From the IMG/VR virus record IMGVR_UViG_3300033571_020867, positions 1 to 22,397 of that record: 22,397 nt of DNA. One strand, written 5' to 3'. The translations under genes and the position numbers were made by a program. Shown piece after piece: positions 9,114-15,631 of this stretch; the stretch's first letter is position 1; the number at the start of each line of letters is the position of its first letter. This DNA is from a virus. A model generated the notes under the pieces. It was not told where the DNA came from and searched no databases. It was given only the letters and a program-made list of their open reading frames with translations.

Positions 9114-10469
9114 TTATGTACAATCTGCACCTGGCGCACTTACAGTTGCACCACCACTTGGGGTTATTGGATATGCGTTCTCAAGACAATATGTTTGACT
9201 AACAGTTATTGTTGATGGAGATCTATCACATATTTTTGCTGAAACTGATCCTCCAGAAGGTATTGTTAAAGTGTACTGTGAACATCTAGGCGGACATGGA
9301 GGTTGAACCTGTAAAGGATTAGATGAGTTAAAATTACAAGGTGTTCCTGTTCCTACTACTTGGAGATTAAATTGTCCATTAGTATCTGGCCAAGCTTTAG
9401 AACAAATAGTTACTGGCGTTGTGTTTCCACCACCAGCAGGAATACTCACTGTCTCTTGTAAACCTGTACAACAGTTTGTTATGATTAAAGGTCTTGTTCC
9501 ACTAGCAGTATTATAAACCTCATATTGTCTACAATTTGTTGAACAGTCTATAGGAGAGTAAAGACCACTCCATGTTGGTTTCTTTGCTGTAGGATAAACT
9601 GGATTACCAACAGGAGGAACATTATAACTATTATTTACATAAATATACTGAGTTATGTTTGAAATTACATTAGTAGACAGGTAACACCAACATAAAGGAT
9701 ACCAAAGTCCATTACAAGGGTTGTTTGGATCACTTGGATCGCACGGTATATCTGGAGTTGAGTAACTTACAGGTATTCCAGGAGATGAAAGTCCAGCACC
9801 TGGGAATAGTGTAAATGTTCCAAGAAGCGGTTGCGTTTGAATGTTCCCTAGACAAGAAGACCCTTGCAACCCGATTCTATCATTTAAGAAACTAAGTCCG
9901 TTTCCAGAACCATACACTACTGGAGGATTACCATCAATTCTAACAACCATTCCTATTTCACCACAACCAATTCCACCATCACAACCATAGTTAACAGGTC
10001 CTGGAGCTGGAGCAGCAGTAGTAGTACTTGTGGTAGTACTTGTAGATGTGGATGTAGAAGTGCTCGTACTTGTACTTGTAGAGGTAGAAGTGGAAGTGGA
10101 AGTAGATGTGGATGTTGAGGTTGATGTACTACTACTTGTACTTGTACTTGTTGACGTGCTACTAGACGTACTAGTTGAAGTAGATGTGCTAGTACTTGTC
10201 GAGGTACTGGTTGAAGTTGATGTAGATGTGGAGCTAGAAGTAGAAGTTGTTGTTGTATCCTGAATAAAGAACTTTATTTGCTCATTACAAGGGGCATCTG
10301 ACAAAACAGTAATCACTGTAGCATTATCATCTACATCTATAAGGAATCCTGCAAATAACTGATCAGCTGTTGCTGTGTCAGGAAACACTACACCAACATT
10401 TGCAGTTATGGTAAAATTAGTGCCCATACTGGCACCTAAAGGAGGATTCAATTGTATAAAAACTAGCAT
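9114..10469 (-). CDS. fibre protein: MQV-type adaptor, long Ser/Thr stalk, beta-domain tip
   Basis: This is a 451-residue virion fibre candidate. Residues 1-68 are the adaptor shared with three fibre genes upstream (start MLVFIQLNPP, then G-x-NF, a Leu/Ala-rich LFAGFLIDV and ATVITVLSDAPC). Residues 72-151 are an almost pure Ser/Thr stalk ending TTTAAP. The tip (152-451) is Cys-, Pro- and Gly-rich. It contains two related beta units at about 313-378 (YEVYNTASGT, later PVTICSKA) and 396-451 (YTLTIPSGG, later SAKICDRS). The first unit resembles one in the 324-residue fibre at 13398-14372. No signal peptide or membrane segment is seen, as expected for a virion protein. It is the last gene of the fibre operon and is followed by the terminator. 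The binding target is unknown; DTT at the stalk start fits the Bacteroidota O-glycosylation motif D(S/T)(A/I/L/V/M/T), but modification is speculative. Confidence 0.75.
   Translation of the reverse strand: MLVFIQLNPPLGASMGTNFTITANVGVVFPDTATADQLFAGFLIDVDDNATVITVLSDAPCNEQIKFFIQDTTTTSTSSSTSTSTSTSTSTSTSTSTSTSTSSSTSTSTSTSSSTSTSTSTSTSTSTSTSTSTSTSTSTSTSTSTTTSTTTAAPAPGPVNYGCDGGIGCGEIGMVVRIDGNPPVVYGSGNGLSFLNDRIGLQGSSCLGNIQTQPLLGTFTLFPGAGLSSPGIPVSYSTPDIPCDPSDPNNPCNGLWYPLCWCYLSTNVISNITQYIYVNNSYNVPPVGNPVYPTAKKPTWSGLYSPIDCSTNCRQYEVYNTASGTRPLIITNCCTGLQETVSIPAGGGNTTPVTICSKAWPDTNGQFNLQVVGTGTPCNFNSSNPLQVQPPCPPRCSQYTLTIPSGGSVSAKICDRSPSTITVSQTYCLENAYPITPSGGATVSAPGADCT
10017..10256 (-). repeat. Ser/Thr stalk-coding repeat, 80 residues
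   Basis: The frame alternates Ser and Thr almost without exception for residues 72-151 of the enclosing gene. At DNA level it is only a degenerate repeat because Ser and Thr codons are mixed. It separates the conserved adaptor from the variable tip and probably forms an extended stalk. Confidence 0.9.
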
Positions 10470-10479
10470 ATTATTGATT

Positions 10480-10950
10480 TTAAGGTACAGGCTGTGTCGT
10501 AGTAAGTCCTACCGCTTCTGCGTATTTGAGATAGGTTTCTACAGATGCTATAACGGTTCTACAACATGGTTTTTCACAAAACTTGGATTCTATAACAAGA
10601 TTTGCAAGACTTCCAGATCCTCCAAGTTCCCATGTACCTATAGGATACACATCATTACTTGAATTAGTTAATACAGAATGTATGTTTGCTGGATCTAATT
10701 CTCCTAAAGGACCATATACCCAGGAGTCTGCGTTCGCACCTTGAGTGCACCACCAAATATAATAATCTTCGGTTTGTGTTGTACAACCGAGATCTAAAGC
10801 TACAAAATACGGTTTTTCATTATATAAATCTGGTAATGGAACATATTGTGTTTGTTCATATTCAGCTGAAATTTCACATTCATATTCTTGACCTGGAATT
10901 TCTCCTCCAAATATGAAGCACACGTTCTCAATAGTACAAGGTAATGACAT
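10480..10950 (-). CDS. small fibre/decoration protein with C-terminal SVETYLKYAEA module
   Basis: This 156-residue protein has two recognisable parts. Residues about 8-118 follow a pattern (LYNEKPYF, then YYIWW, WVYGPLG, YPIGTWE) also found inside the 423-residue fibre (KPRYDN, EWSN, RWELYV) and the 525-residue fibre (NGKRYYRF, YYVYWDD, WVFG, GPYPTG). I read this as a shared carbohydrate-binding-like beta domain, though function is inference. The last 30 residues hold a Cys pair (KPCC), then ASVETYLKYAEAVGL, and the protein stops seven residues later with a Thr/Pro tail (TTTQPVP). It has no Ser/Thr stalk and no adaptor. It is the third of three consecutive small genes that end with this module. 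Confidence 0.7.
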   Translation of the reverse strand: MSLPCTIENVCFIFGGEIPGQEYECEISAEYEQTQYVPLPDLYNEKPYFVALDLGCTTQTEDYYIWWCTQGANADSWVYGPLGELDPANIHSVLTNSSNDVYPIGTWELGGSGSLANLVIESKFCEKPCCRTVIASVETYLKYAEAVGLTTTQPVP

Positions 10951-10956
10951 ATTTAT

Positions 10957-10973
10957 AAATTTTAAATTTTGAA
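10957..10973. repeat. 17-base intergenic repeat, copy 1
   Basis: The plus-strand sequence AAATTTTAAATTTTGAA lies in the gap between the 102-residue and 156-residue genes. It is identical to the copy at 11291-11307 in the preceding gap, at the same distance from the genes. It sits where the ribosome-binding region of the downstream gene would be. The repeat fits tandem duplication of gene plus leader; an A/T-rich translation enhancer is also possible. Confidence 0.75.
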
Positions 10974-10975
10974 GA

Positions 10976-11284
10976 TTAAGGGGTTGTTGATTGTGTTAGT
11001 CCGACAGCCTCAGCATACTTGAGGTAGGTTTCTACAGATGCAATTATACTATTGGGAACACAGTCATACACAAGACCTTTGTCCACAAGACTACTCATAA
11101 TACTAGTTGCCTCGGTGGTACTAATATTATTATTAATAAAAAATGGTACTAATCTACAAACAAAACTTGTACCATTAACGGTATCCTCGTCAACAAATCC
11201 TTTATCTAGCAAGAAATCATAATTTGTTTGACCTATGAATTCTTTTAAATCTTCATAACACGTAGATGTACAACAAGCTGACAT
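10976..11284 (-). CDS. small Cys-containing fibre adaptor with SVETYLKYAEA module
   Basis: This 102-residue protein matches residues 64-158 of the 340-residue fibre over most of its length: CYEDLKEFIGQ against CFDELSNFLGQ, FLLDKGFVDE against MILDKGFVEY, and EATSIMSSLVDKGLVYDC against EATDLVEEFLDSGVVFYC. It ends with ASVETYLKYAEAVGL and a short QSTTP tail. It is therefore a free-standing copy of a module that is internal elsewhere. Paired Cys residues (4, 5, 9, 43, 75) could bind a metal or form disulfides. Function is unknown; a small virion adaptor or decoration subunit is likely from context. Confidence 0.7.
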   Translation of the reverse strand: MSACCTSTCYEDLKEFIGQTNYDFLLDKGFVDEDTVNGTSFVCRLVPFFINNNISTTEATSIMSSLVDKGLVYDCVPNSIIASVETYLKYAEAVGLTQSTTP

Positions 11285-11290
11285 AATAAT

Positions 11291-11307
11291 AAATTTTAAA
11301 TTTTGAA
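11291..11307. repeat. 17-base intergenic repeat, copy 2
   Basis: Identical to 10957-10973 (AAATTTTAAATTTTGAA on the plus strand) and located in the gap between the 155-residue and 102-residue genes. A related but shortened form lies just upstream of the 525-residue gene start near 13388 (minus strand AACAAAATTTAAATTG). Confidence 0.75.
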
Positions 11308-11309
11308 AG

Positions 11310-11777
11310 TTAAGGTGCTGGTGATTGGGTTAAACCAACAGCTTCAGCATATTTTAACCAAGTTTCTACAGATGCAAATACATATCTAAAACAATCAGGA
11401 CAACATAACACACCACTTTCATTTGATACAATACCTCTATCTAGAATTATATCAAAAAGGTCTTCATAAGATGACGTATTACCAGGAGTGTTATATGCAT
11501 CTATAACAGCATCAATTAGTGCATCAAATGGATTAACGCAGTTATCACAACTGAAACAAGGTAACTTAATATCTAAATAAGGTTCACATCCTTCTTTTTT
11601 CAAACGAATAATTGTAGCATCATCTGGTACTAAGTTGGTTGTATATCCTGCTAATAAACTTGCCGGACTAACCCCTGTTTCAAAAGGAGATTGATAATTA
11701 TCTTGATCAGAATACAGATCAAAAGGAGTACCGCTTGACCCCACTGATGTTAATATTATCTTAGCTGTTTTTGGCAT
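11310..11777 (-). CDS. small fibre adaptor: MQV-like N domain plus SVETWLKYAEA module
   Basis: 155 residues in two parts. Residues 1-75 (ILTSVGSSGTPFDLY, TGVSPASLLAGY, VPDDATIIRLKKEGCEPYLDI) appear to be a distant version of the fibre adaptor: the order of Gly-x-x-Phe, LLxG, the ATxI strand and Gly-Cys matches the four MQV-type genes. Residues 76-150 hold Cys clusters (CFSCDNC, CCPDC), the LDRGIV turn and FASVETWLKYAEAVGL. This second part resembles residues 6-46 of the 340-residue fibre (LDKGKV, CCPCGDYYIFGSVDKFLDF). It ends in QSPAP, where fibre genes would continue into a Thr-rich linker. It may be a fibre base without a tip, or an adaptor that attaches other fibres. Confidence 0.65.
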   Translation of the reverse strand: MPKTAKIILTSVGSSGTPFDLYSDQDNYQSPFETGVSPASLLAGYTTNLVPDDATIIRLKKEGCEPYLDIKLPCFSCDNCVNPFDALIDAVIDAYNTPGNTSSYEDLFDIILDRGIVSNESGVLCCPDCFRYVFASVETWLKYAEAVGLTQSPAP

Positions 11778-11810
11778 ATGTTTTAATTTACAAAGTTAAT
11801 CATTTTAATT

Positions 11811-13388
11811 TTATGGAGCACTTGTTGTAGTGCTTGTTGTAGTGCTTGTTGATGTATCACCACCAATACATGGTCCTCTATTTACTGCTGCAAAATTGGT
11901 ATTACTTGGACCTTGTCCTGTATTTGTCCAAGCGACTATAGGAGAAGGGGGAGTAACGTCACCTGTTGGATAAGGTCCACTGAAAGTAGAATAAGCCCAT
12001 ATACTAGTCGAACTAATAAAAGGAAGTGGTGTATTTGCATTGGTAGATTTTCCAAAAACCCAAGCACCACTTGCACTATATGTAGCTGTGTCATCCCAAT
12101 AAACATAGTAATATGACACTGTATCACCAGGAAGTTGGAACCTGTAGTATCGTTTACCGTTAATAAATTGTGTGTATTGAGCAGGGGCTGTTTCTCTTAT
12201 TAGTGGAGAAGCACTTACAAATATAGTAAGACCTGCTGAAGGTGTTCCTACAGCAAAACATATTTTTTCTAGATCACCAAAGTTACACAAATCTATACTT
12301 CCTTGATCCAGTGTCAAAGGTGCATAAATACAGAATGCTCCTGTAGTTAGTGTAGCCCATGAAGCAGGAAGTGGTTCATCAAAGATAAATGTATTATTGT
12401 TATATTTACCTTCCATCAAATTCTGTGCAGTCCAAACTTGAGTTCCAATTTTTACTGTAACATATGCATTGTCATCATTTCCAATATAAGGTGGGAGAAA
12501 TATCCATTGCTCACTTGTTGTTCCATCTTCCAAATCTAGTTCTAACGGAGTTGCAGGTCTAACAAGACGAATAGAAAAACCAATAGGTTTACTGCTGGCG
12601 GTCCTTGATATATCACTATTATCGTAATTCAAGATGCGGCTCCAGGCGGGGTTAGAATTAGGACTAACCTCAGTAGAACTCCACCAGCCACCAATCATGT
12701 TAACAGCGTCAAATATACCAGTGTTGGATCGGTAGCCACCAGGTACACCAGACCAAGACATTTCGTTTGTAGCTGCAGTGTTTGGAGCCTCCCAAAGACC
12801 AAAGTTAGTTGTAAATGGTGCAGTGCAGATAGTTTTAAGCTTACCACCAGCAACAGTTGGTCCGCCTAAATAACCTACTAATACATCCCAATCTGCATCA
12901 GAAGGAACTCTCCATTGATTTTGAATGGAACTAACTGTATTCTGATTAGTTTTAACTATTCCACCTACATCTCTTCCACCATTGCCTCCTATTGCATACC
13001 AGTTGTAAAGATAACCATATCCTTCAAAAGTCTGTTTACACACCGGTTGAGAACATGGAACAATTGTAGTGGTGGTAGTAGTTGTACATTTATCAGGAAT
13101 AATGTATTCTACGACAAGTCCTATTGAACAACATTCACTTAAATCTATTGAGCCAGCAAACTCACAATTTGGTGCAGGAACATCTAAGTCAACAACATTG
13201 TCACAAGATCCAGTAGATTTAACTTGTATATCAGTTGTAAGATCATTCACCATAACTGTCACCCCTGCTAACAATTGAGCAAGAGTGACTGTTGCAGGAC
13301 TTGCAACTCCTACATTTGGAACAACATTAAAATTTGGTCCAATGTTAGATCCGGTTGGTAGATTTGTTATTCTTAGAATTACTTGCAT
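11811..13388 (-). CDS. fibre protein with swapped FISUMP halves and linker at the C-terminus
   Basis: This 525-residue protein has an MQV-type adaptor (1-70), a Cys-containing segment (74-101) and a short Thr linker (102-108). Next comes the C-terminal half of a FISUMP (Fib_succ_major, TIGR02145-type) domain, residues 123-276: YLYNWYAIGG, WRVPSDADW, GGKLK, APNTAATNEMSW, PGGYR, GGWWSSTE and GFSIRLVR. The segment that normally begins this domain, VKIGTQVWTAQNLMEGKYNN then TTGAFCIYA, follows at 307-356. A third domain (about 375-490: NGKRYYRF, YYVYWDD, WVFG, GPYPTG) matches the small 156-residue protein. The protein ends inside a typical stalk, TSTSTTTSTTTSAP, with nothing after it. It is likely a virion adhesin. 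FISUMP domains are common in surface proteins of Bacteroidota-Fibrobacterota and their phages; their ligand is unknown to me. Confidence 0.78.
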   Translation of the reverse strand: MQVILRITNLPTGSNIGPNFNVVPNVGVASPATVTLAQLLAGVTVMVNDLTTDIQVKSTGSCDNVVDLDVPAPNCEFAGSIDLSECCSIGLVVEYIIPDKCTTTTTTTIVPCSQPVCKQTFEGYGYLYNWYAIGGNGGRDVGGIVKTNQNTVSSIQNQWRVPSDADWDVLVGYLGGPTVAGGKLKTICTAPFTTNFGLWEAPNTAATNEMSWSGVPGGYRSNTGIFDAVNMIGGWWSSTEVSPNSNPAWSRILNYDNSDISRTASSKPIGFSIRLVRPATPLELDLEDGTTSEQWIFLPPYIGNDDNAYVTVKIGTQVWTAQNLMEGKYNNNTFIFDEPLPASWATLTTGAFCIYAPLTLDQGSIDLCNFGDLEKICFAVGTPSAGLTIFVSASPLIRETAPAQYTQFINGKRYYRFQLPGDTVSYYYVYWDDTATYSASGAWVFGKSTNANTPLPFISSTSIWAYSTFSGPYPTGDVTPPSPIVAWTNTGQGPSNTNFAAVNRGPCIGGDTSTSTTTSTTTSAP

Positions 13389-13397
13389 TTCTACAAT

Positions 13398-14372
13398 TTA
13401 AATTTTGTTATATACAACTATTGTAACAAGTTTACCAGTATACGATAGACTTGATGAGAAAAGTTCAGGAGAATTAATATCACCACTGAGACTAGACACA
13501 CCATCAATATACAGAACATAATACAAGTTTGCTCCAGATACAGTAGTTATTGTAAGACTTCCACTATCAAAAGATCCTCCATTTCCCCATCCTTGAGATT
13601 GATTTGTACTTAAAGTACCAGGAATTATTGGAGGGGGAGGACATTCAAGCATTGTTACAATTCCTCCATAAACATATCCTATTGAAGATGACGAGAGATT
13701 AATTAAAAGAAGACCATCCGCTGAACAGTTTGTGTAACCTGTCGGGTAGGATGGAACACAACATGCACTTACTGTAGGAATCACTGTTCCTGTTCCAGCG
13801 ATTATAACAGGTAATGGTGTTCCTTTTTTAGCACATACACTTTCTGTCCTAATTCCACCAGGATCAGTAATTACCTCTGTTGTAGAAGAATTTTCACCAC
13901 AACGTGTATATTCAACAGTAACTGTAGGACTAGTTATATCAATATCATAACTATTACAGTAAGCACAATTTAATGGAGCTGCTGTTGTAGTACTAGTTGA
14001 TGTGCTAGTGCTAGTGCTTGTCGAGGTGCTAGTAGAAGTACTAGTACTAGTTGAGGTGGATGTTGAAGTGGAGGTACTCGTAGAAGTGCTTGTAGAAGTG
14101 CTTGTAGAAGTAGAGGTGCTAGTGCTTGTACTAGTGCTTGGTATTGGTATATTTTGTATAGGAACATCTATACTTGTTGTACATAACCCTCCTGTTGACT
14201 GGATATTTAGGCTGGTTGCAGATGCTATAACATTTACAGAGATGCCATTTAATAGTTGAGTCAAACTAATGGGGTTTGGACTAACTGTACCAGCCGGAGT
14301 GCTGACAATATTGAACGAAGGTCCTATGTCAGAGCCTGGTGGTAAACTATTCATTTGTACAAATACTTGCAT
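13398..14372 (-). CDS. fibre protein: MQV-type adaptor, Ser/Thr stalk, beta-domain tip
   Basis: 324 residues from the ATG at 14372, chosen over an in-frame ATG at 14396 because MQVFVQMNSLPPGSDIGPSF aligns with the starts of the sister genes and the earlier start would overlap the previous gene. The adaptor spans 1-78 and the Ser/Thr stalk 79-130, ending TTTAAP. The tip begins with Cys-rich CAYCNSYDI and contains a beta unit (about 139-190: YDIDIT, VEYTRCGENS, VCAKKG) of the same type as the repeated unit in the 451-residue fibre. The distal part is Gly/Ser-rich (WGNGGSFDSGSLTITT, YYVLYIDGVSSLSG). It is predicted to be a virion fibre with an unknown receptor. The upstream gene stops 17 bases away. 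Confidence 0.75.
   Translation of the reverse strand: MQVFVQMNSLPPGSDIGPSFNIVSTPAGTVSPNPISLTQLLNGISVNVIASATSLNIQSTGGLCTTSIDVPIQNIPIPSTSTSTSTSTSTSTSTSTSTSTSTSTSTSTSTSTSTSTSTSTSTSTSTSTTTAAPLNCAYCNSYDIDITSPTVTVEYTRCGENSSTTEVITDPGGIRTESVCAKKGTPLPVIIAGTGTVIPTVSACCVPSYPTGYTNCSADGLLLINLSSSSIGYVYGGIVTMLECPPPPIIPGTLSTNQSQGWGNGGSFDSGSLTITTVSGANLYYVLYIDGVSSLSGDINSPELFSSSLSYTGKLVTIVVYNKI
13983..14138 (-). repeat. Ser/Thr stalk-coding repeat, 52 residues
   Basis: Alternating Thr-Ser codons in the 324-residue fibre gene. All six serine codons (AGC, AGT, TCT, TCC, TCA, TCG) and all four threonine codons appear in this short stretch, so the protein repeat is near perfect while the DNA is not. Confidence 0.9.
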
Positions 14373-14389
14373 TCTAAATTTATTATATT

Positions 14390-15610
14390 TTAACAACTAA
14401 CTCCATCACAATCACAGAAACCATTATTTAAACAGTATAGAAGTATGCTTACTTGGTCACCACTATTAATATCAACATCTATAATATCTATAACAGGAGC
14501 AAGATTAAGTGCATTAAGACACACACCATCGTATTCTACATAATTGGAAGGTACAGTAAAACTTCCTGAAGGAGTACCAACTCTTACTTTTGCATATACA
14601 CAAGTTAAATTAGCATTTCTAAAACTTATATTTACTGCAAGATCAAATAAACCATTTCCTTTAGATGTTGCAGATACACCAGTTCTACGCCCACTTTGAG
14701 TTGATGCTAAAGGATAGTTTGATTCACAAACATCATTATTAAATTGACCACACCCAGTACTACTAAATTGTAATGGACTTATTGAAGTTCCTTGTATCTG
14801 AGCTCCATTTATGTTAGGACATGTGCCACCAGCTCCAGATGTACATCCAGGAATAAGCTGATTAAATATATTACATGTTAAATTACTTACTGTTTTTTGG
14901 TTGTTACATGCTGGGTCTTTAGTATATGGGAAAGGAGCACTGAATGAAGACCCGCCACCTGTACACAGTGTTGTAGCTCTTATATGTGTCACATTAGCTG
15001 GAATACTAGACAAAGGAACAGTTCTAGGTGTTGCACAAGAATTTGTACCAAGTTCAATAAACGGTCCAGCTGCACCAGTTGTTGAATATCCTATACGTTG
15101 TGCACTACATGAAGGACAAGGTGAGGTAGGATAACTGATAGCTACAGAAATTGTACAGTTGGTTGAATTTTCAGTAATTCCAGTTATTGTAGGAGCACAG
15201 CACGGATTTGCTGTAGTACTCGTAGTAGAAGTAGATGTAGAAGTAGATGTTGAAGTAGAAGTACTCGTTGATGTACTTGTGGATGTAGATGTACTGGTTG
15301 ATGTGCTGGTAGAAGTAGTGCTAGTTGATGTTGAAGTAGACGTGGAAGTAGATGTAGAAGTGGAAGTACTAGTACTAGTAGAAGTGCTAGTTGTAGGTAA
15401 TGGAGGAACAGGAAGTGTTATCACTGTTGTACATGGACCTAATGATGTAACTACAACAGAAGTTGCAGATACATCTATATCCACCCATTTACCATTCAAT
15501 AGTTCATTTAAGGTTGCAGTACTAGGTGTAACTACTCCTGGAGAAGTAGTTAGATTGAACGGACCTAGATCTGGACCAACTGGACTATTTAATGTTACTA
15601 ATACTTGCAT
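14390..15610 (-). CDS. fibre protein: MQV-type adaptor, Ser/Thr stalk, Fn3-like tip
   Basis: This 406-residue protein starts MQVLVTLNSPVGPDLGPF, with the adaptor at 1-68 (LLNGKWVDIDVSATSVVV and LGPC). The Ser/Thr stalk covers 73-133. The tip opens with a fibronectin-type-III-like domain (about 139-232: PTITGITENSTNCTISVAI, GYSTTGAAGPFIELG, ITHIRATT-like strand). It is followed by a Cys-rich domain (from about 235) with several probable disulfide or metal pairs and a C-terminal CDCDGVSC-like end. Fn3 and Ig-like folds are common in phage fibres and often bind host surface sugars weakly. The ATG context (AATAATAAATAGTAATG) matches its neighbours. Function as a virion fibre is inferred from architecture and position. 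Confidence 0.75.
   Translation of the reverse strand: MQVLVTLNSPVGPDLGPFNLTTSPGVVTPSTATLNELLNGKWVDIDVSATSVVVTSLGPCTTVITLPVPPLPTTSTSTSTSTSTSTSTSTSTSTSTSTTSTSTSTSTSTSTSTSTSTSTSTSTSTSTSTTSTTANPCCAPTITGITENSTNCTISVAISYPTSPCPSCSAQRIGYSTTGAAGPFIELGTNSCATPRTVPLSSIPANVTHIRATTLCTGGGSSFSAPFPYTKDPACNNQKTVSNLTCNIFNQLIPGCTSGAGGTCPNINGAQIQGTSISPLQFSSTGCGQFNNDVCESNYPLASTQSGRRTGVSATSKGNGLFDLAVNISFRNANLTCVYAKVRVGTPSGSFTVPSNYVEYDGVCLNALNLAPVIDIIDVDINSGDQVSILLYCLNNGFCDCDGVSC
15212..15394 (-). repeat. Ser/Thr stalk-coding repeat, 61 residues
   Basis: Alternating Ser-Thr stretch in the 406-residue fibre, with two or three Thr-Thr doublets that shift the phase, and ending TTANP. Codons for both residues are mixed. 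Confidence 0.9.
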
Positions 15611-15631
15611 TACTATTTATTATTGTTTATT

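Noticed and set aside
10030-10263. Long plus-strand open frames rich in VDVEVLVL over the Ser/Thr stalks (also near 14002-14259, 15159-15635 and 16095-16295)
   Set aside because: They are antisense shadows: the complements of mixed Ser and Thr codons read as Val, Leu, Asp and Glu with no stops. They have no homology or start signals of their own, and the minus-strand genes are clear.
12321-13022. Diversity-generating retroelement target in the FISUMP fibre
   Set aside because: FISUMP is a plausible target fold, but no reverse transcriptase, template repeat or adenine-biased copy was seen in this window. It cannot be excluded elsewhere in the genome.
14373-14396. Earlier ATG at 14396 for the 324-residue fibre
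   Set aside because: It overlaps the end of the previous gene and adds eight residues absent from all sister proteins, which begin with the MQV-type sequence matched at 14372.
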